NCBI GenBank assembly: GCA_022432975.1
Contig: CM039502.1
Span: 24,326,383-24,390,382 of the forward strand
From: Begonia masoniana
Taxonomy: Eukaryota > Streptophyta > Magnoliopsida > Cucurbitales > Begoniaceae
Direction of reading: 5' to 3'
Length of the DNA stretch: 64,000 bases
How positions within the stretch are numbered: position 1 is the first letter of the stretch; each line of letters begins with the position of its first letter. The position numbers and the translations under genes were made by a program. Below the pieces are notes generated by a model that was given only the letters and a program-made list of their open reading frames with translations, was not told the DNA's origin and did no database searches. This document shows, piece after piece, positions 24,008 to 36,365 of the stretch.

Positions 24008-25726
24008 GTGTCATGGTCAAAATATGTAAAAGACACGGGAAAACATAGAAGCTCAGTGGTTTATCAGTTGCTGAATTTCTTATACAGTGAAGACGAGTTG
24101 ACTAAAGGTGACTTGTATCAAATGTTTTATTTAGGCAGAAAAAGGTCCCGAAAATCCTACAAACCGACCCGACTCGAACCGATTCGACCTACGAACACAC
24201 GTAAGGAAATTCTGCCCAAACTTTGTTGAAATTGGACTTATTAGGAAAACATTGATACTAAGATTTTATTTAAACATGATATTGTTGGAATACTAGAATA
24301 TTGGAAAAATTCCAAAACCCTAATTGCCGGAATTCAAGTAAATGAAAATATAATTTTTTTTAATATTTTGGCTATGTCCCTGCGTCACAATAAATTATGT
24401 TATTTTCTTATAATTGTTTTCTCACATGAGTTGATATTGGAGCATGCATGCTTAGGCATTGATATAAAATTATAATAAGATAAAATTGGTAGGATATTTG
24501 TATATGTATGAAAATAATGGAATTGACGAAAAATACGTGATAGCAAAAGCCTGAATGTCATTGAGATGATGAGATTGAATGTAAAAGTAAAAGTAAAAGA
24601 TGACAAAGCCTGAACGACAATGAGATGACTAAGTCTTAAAAGAAGGTTGAAAAATGAGTTCCAATCAGTATGTAACAGTTAAGGCAGGATTCGGTAAAAG
24701 TAAATGTTTTACACTTGCACGTGTTTTCACTTACTGAGTTTTCTCATAGTTTGTAATTTTGTGATGTAGGTGAATTTTTATCTGAGGAAGAAATGACACT
24801 GATCGAGAATTTGCTAGAGGCGGGCGAGCATACAGCAAAGGATGTTGTCGTCGGTTTTTGAATAAAAATTTAAAGTTATGATTTTATATCGTTTTAAAAA
24901 GATATTTTATATTTATTTGCATTTAATTTTAGTTTGATTTCAGTTTGAATAATTTATTTCATCAGTTATTGGATCTTTCAAATTAACTACGTAATTGTTT
25001 TGAAATCAATAAGTGAAGTTTTTATTTAATGTTTGTTTATTATTTAATTTTTTAAGCATTTATCGATAGCAATTATAAGTTTTCGCTTAATAAATGATTT
25101 CTGCTATTTTTAAGGGTTTTGAATTAAGAAAATTATGGTTTTATAACGATCTAATTTAACTTAATTTGTAAATCGATTTGAGAAAAATTTTAAGGTTTTA
25201 AATTAGAGAAAGATAGAAATAAATTTTAAGATCGTTACAATAATAGTTCATTGTGTAAAAATACAATTACTGTAGTTTTGAGGAGTTGGAACATTTTCTT
25301 GGAGTTCTCTCCCTTGTATGTGTTTGTTCATTGAGTCATTCATGCGGCAACATATTTGTATTTACAGATAAAAATAAATATAATTTAAGATGATAATTTC
25401 TGGATAGATTTTTATGCAAATTGTTTTAAAATATTGGTATTAAATATTATTTAATGCAACTGACTTTAGGTTATATGGTATGTGTGACATGTAGTTATGA
25501 AAGTGGTTAATATAATTCAAATAGTTCTATACTCTTTAACTTATTAAGTTGCTGACTTTTTCCCGTTTTAGATAAATGTGAAGTGGATTAACAGTTTTTG
25601 TTTTATTTCACTTAGGCGCAGTCAGCTTCTACTAGAAACTGCTTGCAACCCGGTGCTTTAGCCTTCAGGCTTGTTCTTCAACATTTCGATGCCATGTTCG
25701 ACCTTGGTTGTTGTCCTGAGTGTTGA
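24008..25726 (+). other. Three possible coding exons of an unrecognised transcript
   Basis: Three plus-strand stretches join in phase. 24008-24200 encodes KYVKDTGKHRSSVVYQLLNF and an Arg/Lys-rich end, and stops at a GTAAGG donor. 24770-24861 follows a TTTTGTGATGTAG acceptor and encodes EFLSEEEMTLIENLLEAGEH before a TGA. A third at 25616-25726 after TTCACTTAG encodes a Cys-containing end (CLQPGALAFRLVLQHF) and would join only if a weak GTCGGT donor in the second is used. They could be alternative 3' exons of the YqaJ-like gene, a separate small gene, or chance. I recognise no family. Confidence 0.25.
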
Positions 25727-26230
25727 TTTTTTTTGGTAATCCTAACTTCATTTTGACCAATTCTAGTTATGGGAATCGAGTTTGAGTAGGTTTTGATTCT
25801 TTTGATCTACAATTTTAGGCCCCCCTCCCCTCCCCCCTTTGAATATGCTATGTAAACTTGATTATCCTGCCATTTAGACTTTGCATCCTATCAATATATG
25901 TCACTTTAAAAAAAAAAAAGAGTGAGTGATGATTCACTCATTTGGGTTTTTATCGGGAAGTTAGCTTCACCGGTGGGTTGGGTCTGGTCGGATCGGGTCA
26001 GACGGGACTGGACCGAGATCCAGGTCTACCCTAAATAGGGCAAATGTCCTTTGTCTCTTGTTCCATATGAATGAAGCTTTTTTTTTAATAATAATTACTC
26101 TGATAAATGATTCATTAAGCCTAGTATATAAAAATTGCTATGCTTAATGTATAAAAATTAATGAAAATAATTAAGGAAAAGGTGGTTTATCAATTTTGTT
26201 TATTTAATTAAAAATAAAAAATAAAAGAGG
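25727..26230. other. AT-rich intergenic spacer
   Basis: This is a spacer between the orphan exons and the leader of the next gene. It holds a short GGGTCGGATCGGGTC-like GC stretch near 25980-26020 and otherwise AT-rich sequence. I see no gene. Confidence 0.5.
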
Positions 26231-27540
26231 TCGCAATCATGCGCAATGGAAGATTCTGTGACTGTTTTGGCTTAAATAATTCCTCCGTCGCCCATTTCAC
26301 CTTTACCTTCTTCTTCCTTTCTCGTCCCGACGGATCTCTCTTTCTCTTTCTTCTTCTCGGTGCTTGCGGACTCTCTTTCACCTACTTTCTCTTCTCCCTT
26401 TCTTTGGTCTCTTCTCCTCTGATTTCTGACGAGAGGCAGGCCGAATGATTGTCGAATTTTGCGAGTTCTGTTTGCTTTGTGCTTTGTGCTTTGTTTGTGG
26501 ATAGGTCGGTTTTTAATTTTTCGGAAATTTTTTCCATCTTTAGTTCAATAGTGCGAATCTATTTCTGCCTTTTCTTGTCTTCTTCAGGAACAGGAAGCGA
26601 GTTATTGATTTTTGTTCTCTCTTTGTTTGATCTCACGTCCTGTTTATTACGAATAAACTGGCGGAAGCAAATGATGGTGAAAATTATCGATTTCTACACT
26701 TCGGAAGCATGTGAACCTTAGTTTGATTAGAGTTTAGTTTGTCCCTATGTTTTTAGATTTTTGGGGTTTTAGTTTTATCTGAAATCTTGTATCGAAGTTT
26801 CAAAGTATATTTTCGACTTTTGATCTCTTCGGAAACAAGCGGCAAATTAGAGTATTCGTGCGTGATTGCTCACAATCACTTCAGCTGTCTCGAAATGCTT
26901 GTTTTTCTACGTCTATCTCATAGAAGGAAAAAACTCTGAAATTATTTCTCTTTTCTCTTGATATTGCCACGTTTTTTTCTTCCACTCATTTATAAAGTTT
27001 ATAATGTTTTTGTAGGTATTACGACTCTAAAACGAAGTTCATATAGAACAATTGTTGTTGAGATGATAACTACATAGGGCCAAGCAAATATGCTAATAAC
27101 GATTACAACAATAAGAGAACATTATTGTTTCAGAGTTTTATTCCCTGCCTGGCCTGATAAATGGTGCATTTTTTTTTTTGTGAATTTGTTATATTTCATA
27201 GTAATGAAATCTGAGATCTTATCACAACGGTAACGGTGGTTGGTGGATGGAAGGTTTTTTTTTTTAATTTGTTGGGATTTGTCATCTCCCTTCTTACGTG
27301 AAGAGTAGATTTTTTTGTGTCAAACTTAAGCTAGCTGAACTTAACAATAAAGAACAGCGCACCAGCTGATAATATCACTGGAAAATTGTAATTTTGACTG
27401 TTTATCTTGATTGCTTGTTATTTTATTATTTTATTTCTGATTATGGGTTAAAATAGATGAAGTATAGGTGCTTCTGGTTGACCTGAGAGGATGGGATCTA
27501 TAAAAATATTATTCTCGGGTGCCCAGATGGACTAAAACTC
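26231..27540 (+). other. Probable leader and 5' UTR intron of the CaaX-box gene
   Basis: Starting near 26240 the sequence becomes CT-rich (CTTCTTCCTTTCTCG and similar), typical of a plant 5' UTR, then T-rich like an intron, up to the ATG at 27541. Two short ORFs (26239-26448, 26449-26721) lack any family signature, and I treat them as untranslated leader. The exact transcription start and the leader splice sites are not determined. Confidence 0.45.
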
Positions 27541-29261
27541 ATGTTATTGGCAGTCGAAGGAGGAGGGTTCTTCTCTTCTTCAGCTTCTGGATATAGCACG
27601 GGTATAGCCCTTCTTCTCTTGGGTAAGAAGAACAAAGACGAACACATGAGAGTTTCGCCGTGGAATCAGTACCAGTTGGTGGACGAAGAACCCAACCCTG
27701 ACCTTCAGCTGGCTTCAACGAAGAACCAGATTTCCAGGGGGTGCGCCTCCTTTGTCTGCTTTGGTCGCAATTCCGCAGGGCTTAACCCACCAGCAACTCT
27801 CAAAGTGGGTCCTAGCCGGCAGCTGGATATTTTGCCAGGAAATCTTGTTTCAGATAAAGGCAAAGACCATATTTCTGTGCTAGATGATGTTAATGCTGTA
27901 AGAAAGATGGCTCTTAAAAGTAGCTTGAAGAAGCCACTGAATGGTACATCTTCTTCTGTTAATGCGGATGTTTATGAAGCATTTGCGGAAAAGGATATTC
28001 ATATTTCTGGCCATACGGAAAGAAGGAAAATACAGTGGATAGATGCTTGTGGGAGTGACCTCGTTGAAGTCAGGGAGTTTGAACCCAGGCATGTTATCTT
28101 TCTTACTATTATTCTATTTCAAAACTTCTTGAGAAGTGCTATTTCTGTTGGCCAAGTTCCTTTTTTTTTGGATGTCTTTTTCAGACGCGGTATTATTTTC
28201 ATCGTTTTTAAAAAAAAAATTATAGGAATACTACTTACTCACAATATGATAATTGGAAATTATCTTATTTTGCGTAATGAATTATACTCGTATTGAAGGA
28301 TATAGGAAACACCCTGAATAATTTTAGGTGGTTAGGATCCCTTGCATCCCAGATTAACTGATCACTGTGATCTGGTCTCTTGCTCTCTCGCCCCTTGCCC
28401 CTCCCTCCCTCACTCCCTCTCTTTGTGTACATGCAATTGTGAAAAGGTACTCTTGTTTGGTTCTGCCTGACGTGAGTATAAAATTTTTACCTATTATCCT
28501 TGTTTTATCATAGTTAGTTCTCATAATTTCAGCGTTCCATTTTACAAAATCTTCCAAAACAGAAAAAAATAGGCTTTACCCATGACGGCCATTTTGGTCA
28601 AGATGACCTAACTTCTTGTAATTGCTGATGATGAATTAAAAATTTGATGCTATAAAGTTGACTGTGTTTGGCTAGTCTTTGAGATCCTGGAGCTATAAAA
28701 TTGAATTCTGATTTATGTTGTTTCTTAGAAGTGAACTGAACTCAACTTGCTTCTACGTGTGATATCCCTTACTAAGACTGCCCCTGACTAAGAATGCAAA
28801 CAAGGCTTGTCATATAGCATTTTTCTCTCTAGTCTTTGTAAGTTTGTGTACTAGCAATACATAGAGGTGGAGAAAGTGTTTTGATATCACACTTTTTTCC
28901 ATTTTATGGCACAAGTTGTTGGATGTTAGCTACATTTTCTTGTTAGTTTTCTGTCTGTTGCTTAAATCGTTGCCAAAACTTTTCTTATTAAAGTAGTTTG
29001 TATTTCCTGTCTTAATTTGTCAATCTAACATTCGTTCCCGTTATAATATTTGCAGACTTCTCTACCGTACAAGCTCTTTCAAATTTTTTGGCCTTGTTTT
29101 ATTTTTCTTCTATTCTTTTTTTATTTTTCACTTACATTTTAGAATTTCTAACCTTATATATCTGAGATTGAACTTTTTATCCCAATGGCAGCGAAAAAGA
29201 GGGATCAGATGACGAATTCGATAATGGCAACGAAAGAAGTTGTACGTGCAAAGTCATGTAA
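27541..29261 (+). CDS. Small conserved plant protein with C-terminal CaaX-like box
   Basis: Exons are 27541-28088 and 29192-29261, giving 205 residues. The N-terminus is MLLAVEGGGFFSSSASGYS, followed by LLLLGKKNK, RVSPWNQYQLVDEEPNPDLQ, RGCASFVCFGR, KMALKSSLKK, RRKIQWIDACGSDLVEVREF and an acidic segment EGSDDEFDNGNE. It ends CTCKVM, where the last four residues, CKVM, fit a CaaX prenylation box with Met favouring farnesyl transfer, so a membrane location is possible. I recognise the pattern of an uncharacterised plant-conserved protein but no function. The intron appears to start with GC (CCCAG/GCATGT) rather than GT and ends with AG, and phase and C-terminal sense require this junction. Reading through instead gives an unrelated hydrophobic tail. 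Confidence 0.8.
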
Positions 29262-30999
29262 TTTGGCATTTATCCAGTTACCCAGAGGCTTAAATTCATT
29301 ATAATCGTTAAGGCAGGGTAAATTACTGCTCATCAATTGTTTGAGTTCTTCACTCATCAAATTTTTGGCGGCTATGCAATGGAATGCAACCAAATCAAGG
29401 TATGGCGATTCAGTCTTATTGGTAGCTATCTTCTCAGGTTGATCTTTTGTGTAGAGTAGAGTAAGTTGCAGTGGATTTCCGAGGTCACTTTGCTTTGTCT
29501 TCCCTTCTCATTGTTCATCATTCTTGTTATCGTGTAATATTACTTTTTATTCAATGTTCTGTTTCTCCCTGTACATTTTTCTTGAGCTAAAAAATTGTGA
29601 AATTGAAGTTCATTTTTGGAATGAATCCATGATTGTGTCAAACAAGAAAGAACATAGCCATTATATAAGTCTTGTTTGCTGCATAATTCATACTGGTCAA
29701 GAGCATTTTGCTCCATTGAAGCCGCAGCGGTCGTCCAGATGCTCTCTGAACCTGAACTCTCCCGAGGAAGACTGATAGTAATGGGGAACTCTCTTCCCAT
29801 CTTCTGTTGATCTCCATGCTTCCCTTCCTGAGTAAAAATGGACAAGTGTTGATGGAGTCATTCCTTTTAATACTGTTGATGGGATAAAGATACTACAAGT
29901 TTGCAACCTTTTGATTGAAATAAAGTTGTTTATTGTTCTTCGCTAAATTTTATTTTTATTTAGAGTTTGATTAATGTTATATCCATCAATCTTTGTTAGT
30001 GTTGCTTGTTTGAAAAAGGGTATGGTTACCATTATGACTTACATTTTTTCTGTTACCATTATGACTGGTCAAGATTATCGATCAACATCAAAAGTTTTGG
30101 TATTAAAACCTATCTAATGTCAACATTGAACACCACAAATAACAAATAATATTTGCGTCACCTATAAAGATACGTAGAATTCTCCTTCAATGTAGTACAA
30201 CGTGTTTTTGGGGTAAAACCCAAAATTACAATCACGCAGGTTTCAATTAAAAAACCAAAAATATTGGTTGAACGAGATCGAGACGCCACAAATGGTATTA
30301 AATCAAAAATCTAATTGGAAGTGAGACATCAAGTCTTTAAATGAAGAAGATTGAGGTAGTCTGCTATGAGAATTCAATAACAAATCAGGATTCAATTAAT
30401 CACGAGGATTCAACCCATATTAGAAGAGATGAACAATTTTACGTAACTTGAGAAATGTAAATATGAATGATTTATAAATAGAGATATATTCTCAACTTTG
30501 TATAATTGTGTTTCTAAGCAGAATAATATTAAGTTTACCTACTAATTCTACCTTCTAATAATTATGTAATAATTAAAATAAATAATAAATTATTAAAATA
30601 AGACATTAACGACATTTATTAATGAATGTCAGGTCAAAATGTAAGTTTAAAGAGAAAAATTAAAAAATAAACATAACATTATTCAATTTTAACTTAGAAC
30701 ATAAATTTTAGGGATTGGAATCAAAGTGTCAAAAGTATGAAGTAGGTGAAATTATTAATTATAAAGTTTTATCCTGTTTTAAATTATTTAAATCAGACTT
30801 AATGAACCTTAGTCCTTTTTTGGTGGGTAAGTACTATTATTTAAAAAAGATAAAGGTAATTATCGATTTTAACCATATACTATGTATTTTATTTCAGTTA
30901 ACCCCATATCTAAAAAAACCAACAAATCAAATCATTGTCATTCGATTCTGTTATTAGTTTTGACATTCAATCATCAATTTCGTTAAACCTTTATTTAAA
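29262..30999. other. 3' UTR and AT-rich intergenic region
   Basis: The first part, up to about 29950 (ATTGAAATAAAGTTG), probably includes the 3' UTR of the preceding gene. The remainder is AT-rich with many stops on both strands and no gene that I can support. Confidence 0.5.
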
Positions 31000-31251
31000 A
31001 AATTACCAAACGATATTGGATTCACTTGAAATTTTTACCACATGTTCACTACGTAATTAGAAGATAATCTAAAAATGTTCATGATTTTTTAAAACATGTA
31101 CGATTTATTGTAATTTTATTTTAGTAATTTATAAAAATATTATAATAAATCATACAAGTTTTAGAAAATTACGAAAATATTTTTATTATCTACCCATGAT
31201 AGGGTGAACATGTAGAAAATTTTTCAAATAAATCCAATATCATTTGTTATT
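31000..31251. mobile_element. Foldback MITE
   Basis: A hairpin of about 250 bp. The left arm (31001-31052) has CGATATTGGATTCACTTGAA and TTTTTACCACATGTTCAC. The right arm (31201-31251) is its diverged reverse complement, with GGGTGAACATGTAGAAAATT and AATCCAATATCATTTG. The same arm sequence (ACGATATTAGAT...TTTTTACCACATGTTTATC) recurs at 57800 and 58650, so this is a dispersed family. Confidence 0.75.
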
Positions 31252-31380
31252 TTTTAAAAAATTAATTTATAAAGTAAAGAAAAAACTGAGATTAATCCCA
31301 ACATCTAAAACCAAGATCCAGAGATTTGAACGTCAGAGCTCGAGTTATTCACAATATGATAACCCACACCATTAACCTCA

Positions 31381-31905
31381 GGATGAACATAGAGATCTCG
31401 TGAGTTGTATGGATCTCTATGTGATGGAGCAGCTATACAACGAGAATATGTTCGACCTTGGCTTCATGATTTTAGGTCATATGTATAAGATTAGTCAGAC
31501 ATGCAACAAGAATCTAACATACGACACGTTGATTTAGAAGATTGTCGAGCGAGATCGGATTCAGCTACTGATTGGAGAGCATATGAGAGCACAAAGATCC
31601 GACGATATGTTGATAGACTTCATTTAATTAGGATGAGCTTAATTGAAGTTAACGGAACTTGAGTGTTCAAAGGAGATTAAGGAGAGTCTTCACCTCTATA
31701 AATGTTCTTATGGAGGAGGTCACTGCGCAGCCGTTGTCCCTCCACATAGCTAGTAGGTGAGACAGGATGAATCAGAAATTTGAGTTCCTCGTAGGTAGAG
31801 TCGAAGAGTTCACAGTGACACAAAGAGAGTTAGTTGAGTGCCATAGAGAACTGAGGAAAACCCTCATGGATTGGGTGGAGCGAGATGACGATGATGCCCT
31901 ACAGT
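31381..31905 (+). pseudogene. Transposase_32-like C-terminal fragment
   Basis: Plus-strand translation gives HRDLVSCMDLYVMEQLYNEN and then FDLGFMILGHMYKI, closely matching HRDLVNWMNLYVMEK and MFMILGNMHEI of the gene at 9120-10415. The tail FEFLVGRVEEFTVTQRELVE ending ERDDDDALQ matches that gene's coiled-coil and acidic end. There are several in-frame stops and the N-terminal part is missing. It points toward the MULE transposase remnant on the opposite strand, whose end is about 390 bp away. Confidence 0.7.
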
Positions 31906-33937
31906 AGTTTAATTTATGTTTTGTATTTCATTTCATGTACTTTACTTTATGTATGTAACTTTAGGTTTAGTTTGTAATTTTAATTTATGGTTGTACTTAA
32001 TTATTTGGATATAGCTTTAGGTTATACAATTGTGGTTTGAACATGCATGAATTGTTTGAAACTAGCAATGAGGGAGTCATCAAACAAAGAAAACTCTGCC
32101 CAAATTTACAACTTTATTTCATTATAATAAATCGACAAATAACACGTTATAATAAATACATAAATTACAGTTTGAATAGTCATAAATTTCTGTTTCGGTC
32201 GTGTATAGAAAATTCCTGCACATAAATGAAAAACTATATTAGAAAAAATTAAAGTGCATTTATAAGCGAAATGTATTGAAATATATATGTGTCCCGTCAA
32301 ATGTGTGGAAACCCATAAATGTGTCTTGCGTAGCAGAAGTAGAAGCAGTGCCTGAAGTGGATCCCATATCAGGACAAGTGCGACTATTATGCCTCTAACG
32401 CCGACATATATCACACGACATCGTTGAGTTCTTCCTAGTAATTCTCATATTTGGCGACTTATCGACATCTCCCACTCTTTTCTTCTTCGGTCTACCAGGT
32501 TGACATTTTCTTATGAGCGGAAGGATTTGCTTCATATTTTCTACAAGCGTCACATGTGTTGGCCTCTAAGCGGATGAATAAAGTGAGTACATCTGCAGAT
32601 AAGTTCTCCAATGATAGTACTGATAAACGTAATTTTCCTGTTCTAATCTCATGAAATGAACGCAGGGAATGGCATGGACACATGAGATTATAGTAAGCTC
32701 CCACATATAACAGTTCTACACACATGTATTTATGTCGACAACATATTATTCGTTGTCGTTGCTGACCTCAAATCGTACAGCTTCTGGAAACATAGCACTC
32801 CAATTTCGAGCTGCACGTTCTAGCTTCACAAGTTTTTTTCTTATATGGGGACACAAGACGTCTGTTGACGAGGCCAACTTCTTATATATTTTCACAATGT
32901 TAGTGTCATCAAGCACTTTCAGATCATCTCGAACATGGTCAGAATTGATTTGTCCCTGACAGGTAATAGAACTGCATTGAATGACTCACATACATTATTC
33001 AATCCCAGTTCACACTTAAGAATCGAAGAAAATGCATAACTAGCCCAATATCTAAGGTTTGTGCTTCGAAGATATGCGTTGGCATCCAGGTTAATTTGAT
33101 GTAGTTTCCTTATTTCTCTCTCGAAATGAAAAGTTGTGGTTTCCCTACTCTTATTTCACATTGCATCTCTATATACTCTGTCCCGAAATTTGTTTTTGAA
33201 ATTTGCGTACATATGTCAGAAGCAATAGCGGTGTTCGGCTGACGATAATTCCTGTTGTACAGCGGGCAACAATCTCTGATATTTAAAAGAACAACAGAGT
33301 CAACAAAAAATAATATAACTACTACAACGCCCAAATATTTGAAAGAACAATCGGAAATAAATTATACATTTTGTCGATTTGAAACAAATGTTCATCCGTA
33401 TCCCGATTCAGTATTTAGGTCTTCCTTCAATAATTTAAAAAATCACGTCCATGAATCCATACACTTTGATTCCACATTGGTGACATCAACGAGATATATT
33501 ATATTGTTGCCATCAATGCTGACGGCTGTCAGTAATTAGCTGGGACACGAGCTCTTTAAATGACAATCATCCAAACAGATAATAGGTCTACCACACTGCA
33601 GCAAACCTACATTGCAAGCAGCTATATATATACATTCTTTCGAATACACATGACTCATTATTGGCAGAGCCCACCAAGTAAGTCTGTAGGCTCAATGTGC
33701 TACCCGAATTTGATCTACGTATTTCTTTTATATACGACCACAATAACTTGTATTGCTTGTCGCTCTTCCCTTCATTAGGTTTTCCAGCTTCGCTTCGTAT
33801 TTTTTTGGCAAGACTTGGTCTAATGTTGACAATCAAATCTTTTATCACTATCTCTATAATGGAAGAAATTTTCCACGTAGGTTGAATTTTAAACCAATTC
33901 AAATAATGATTTTCAACCCATTTTGCACTAGCGTGTC

Positions 33938-35320
33938 TGTTGTGCCCCATAGGCCCATTACACGATCTCAGGCCTGAATCCATAACTTAACTAACACACT
34001 TGTCTCTTTTGCAGGTTATGGATCGTGTGAAGACTTGGAGGACGCCGTGGCCGACTTGAAGTGGGAGACTAAATCTGGAGACGTTGACCAACCGAAGCAC
34101 CTCCTCATGTGGAAGGACTAGAGAGGCGGCCTAATGCTCATATAGGAATTTGTCTTCCCGAGCTGTGATGTTTGTACTTTTTATTTAAGACTTATTGGCA
34201 AACGTTGGCCTTTTTGTTAATCTTATTATATGCATGCATGATTAGGCATTTTAGAATTAGATGAATGTTAGGCTTAGTTGGTGGCTTAGCTTATGGTTTA
34301 ACCCAATTGACGTTGAAGACATGGCTTGTCCAAATAAAGGCTCAAGCCCAACCCACTCAAAACCCTAGCCCACCATTAGGACTATATATTCATGGCATTG
34401 GTGATCTCAGGCCCATAAGCCCATTACACGATCTGAGTCCCGAATCCATAACTTAACTAACACACTTGTCTCTTTTGCAGGTTATGGATCGTGTGAAGAC
34501 TTGGAGGACGCCGTGGCCAACTTGAAGTGGGAGACTGAACCTGGAGACGTTGACCAACCGAAGCACCTCCTCATGTGGAAGGACTAGAGAGGTGGCCTAA
34601 TGCTCATATAGGAATTTGTCTTCCCGAGCTGTGATGTTTGTACTTTTTATTTAAGACTTATTGGCAAACGTTGGTCTTTTTGTTAATCTTATTATATGCA
34701 TGCATGATTAGGCATTTTAGGATTAGATGAATGTTAGGCTTAGTTGGTGGCTTAGCTTATGGTTTGGCCCAATTGACGTTGAAGACATGGCTTGTCCAAA
34801 TAAAGGCCCAAGCCCAACCCACTCAAAACCCTAGCCCACCATTAGGACTATATATTCATGGCATTGGTGATTGTAATTTCGGGGGTTGATTTTTATGAGC
34901 ATCCGCGGATTTGTCTTCTCTCGATAGAAGAAGCTTGGAGCAAGGAGCTACCAAGGTAAGCTCGGTTGACAACGACCGAGGGGTTGCGCCCCCAAAAACC
35001 GATCTTCAAGCTTGGTAGCTTGTAAGAACGGATTTGTCATCTTCTTCTCCTTTCTTTTGAGATCGGAAAACGGCAAGAAGTGGCCTAACCGATTCCTTGA
35101 ATCGAGTTCTCTTCCTGGGAAGAAAACTCTTGCCAAAACGTTTTAAATAGCGATTATTGGCCGATTCTCGGAAACATTCGATATTTCATTTTCGTTTCAA
35201 TCCGAGCAAGTTTAATATTTGTTTACATTTATTTTATTGGATCTGTTGGATTTGTGTTTCAAGGAAGCTAACGATCTTCTTTTCGAGCTTAGAGTTGTCT
35301 TTGCAGGTCGAAGCTTAACA
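33938..35320. mobile_element. Solo LTR inserted in the MULE transposase
   Basis: The 1383-bp element starts TGTTGTGCCCC and ends GCTTAACA, with the 4-bp inverted ends TGTT/AACA. It is flanked by a perfect 5-bp target duplication GTGTC (33933-33937 and 35321-35325). The flanks are the two halves of one MULE protein domain, which confirms both ends. No internal coding region remains, so it is a solo LTR or a small LTR-derived element. It contains the internal duplication described at 33949-34871. Confidence 0.88.
33949..34871. repeat. Direct duplication of about 465 bp inside the solo LTR
   Basis: The stretch from AGGCCCATTACACGATCT (about 33950) to CATGGCATTGGTGAT (about 34407) recurs from about 34420 to 34871 with only a few differences (for example GGCCGACTTG versus GGCCAACTTG, and TTTAACCCAA versus TTTGGCCCAA). 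The second copy continues into unique LTR sequence. It looks like an unequal-crossover duplication within the LTR. Confidence 0.85.
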
Positions 35321-35929
35321 GTGTCAATTCTCAAATTTCTTTGAACAATTGTGAGAATTGTTGAAACTCTATATTTGAAATGTAAGCTCATTTTACATAT
35401 TCGAACCATGCAGTCATCAATCACATCTATCTTCACACACTGCCGTTAGTCGTGAAGATTCACTTTTAATGAATTTGATCCCATAACCATTATTCAAAGC
35501 ATATTATACTATTTCTTCCCTAATTGCCTTTAAAGAACTATATTTTTTCCCCCCAGATAAAATCTTATTGAAATTTCTTCCTTTACCAGTATGTTTTCCA
35601 CCTCATCATTCTCCAAGTCGATCGGTGTTTGAAGCTCATTGTCTAGTGCTTTCGAGGTCCATTGCACCTCTATTTCTTCATGACTTCTTAGGTGATCGAA
35701 TACCTGAAAATCACCATATATGAGTGTGGAGTACGAATATCAGTTCATATTGGCATTACAAGTTGTTGTCTTGTCTAAATCAACCGATCTACTCGAATTA
35801 GAATCCATCAACGTCACTAATATAGAGAAAATTTGCCGGAGAGTAGAGAAAATAGTGTAGAGTAGAGGTTTTAGAGTTTTCATGAGTCGGAGGTGAGAAT
35901 TGAGGGTTGTTTTCTTATATATTGTCGGA

Positions 35930-36290
35930 GATCGAGCCCCGTTCCGGGGCAACGACCCCAATTCTCTAAATTATGGCACAAAACGAGGGGTCCCCGCCCC
36001 GAAATGACCCACTGTTATTAAACATTACGTTTGAAAACATGGCATCGATCTAAGGAGAGGACCCCGTTCCCGACCACCCTCTAAAATGAGGAGGCAGGAA
36101 ACAGGGGGCCCGTTTCGGGGCGGGGACCTCTTGCTCCTGAGAACCCTCTGAAATGAGAGAGACATGGAACATAGGGCCGTTCCGAGGAGGGGGCCCTCCG
36201 TTCTCGAGCACCTCTAAAATTGGGGTGCAAGGAACAGGGAGTCATTCTAGGACAAGGAACCCCGTTCTCAAATCACGTGTTGTGCACGTT
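35930..36290. repeat. GC-rich degenerate repeat upstream of the MULE transposase
   Basis: Units of about 70-80 bp carry variants of CCCGTTCCGGGGC, CTCTAAAATGAGG and GGAACAGGG. No ORF is present. The position, directly upstream of a transposon gene, parallels 10770-11290. Confidence 0.6.
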
Positions 36291-36365
36291 GAATGGTGAG
36301 TTTCTACCCCCCACATCGACCTCCCGATCCAATATGTCCAGTGCCACGTAAGCACTGGACAGAAT

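Larger units (their letters stand above)
32297..35808 (-). pseudogene. MULE (Mutator-like) transposase, degenerate and split by a solo LTR
   Basis: The order on the minus strand is as follows. A MuDR-type N-terminal domain (KAIREEIVYYALNNGYGIKF, VCEDRC) lies near 35400-35580. HNCSKKFEN then stops at the LTR insertion. Beyond the insertion are ASAKWVENHYLNWFKIQPTW, the transposase core with CRPIICLDDCHLKS and LLTAVSIDGNNNIYLVDVTN, and a C-terminal GRPKKKR with a CDIC...HNSRTC zinc knuckle near 32400-32500. Numerous in-frame stops and frame changes are present. Removing the 1383-bp LTR and one target copy restores continuity across the junction apart from a TGA codon. Without the insert about 2.1 kb remains, a normal MULE transposase size. 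Confidence 0.88.
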
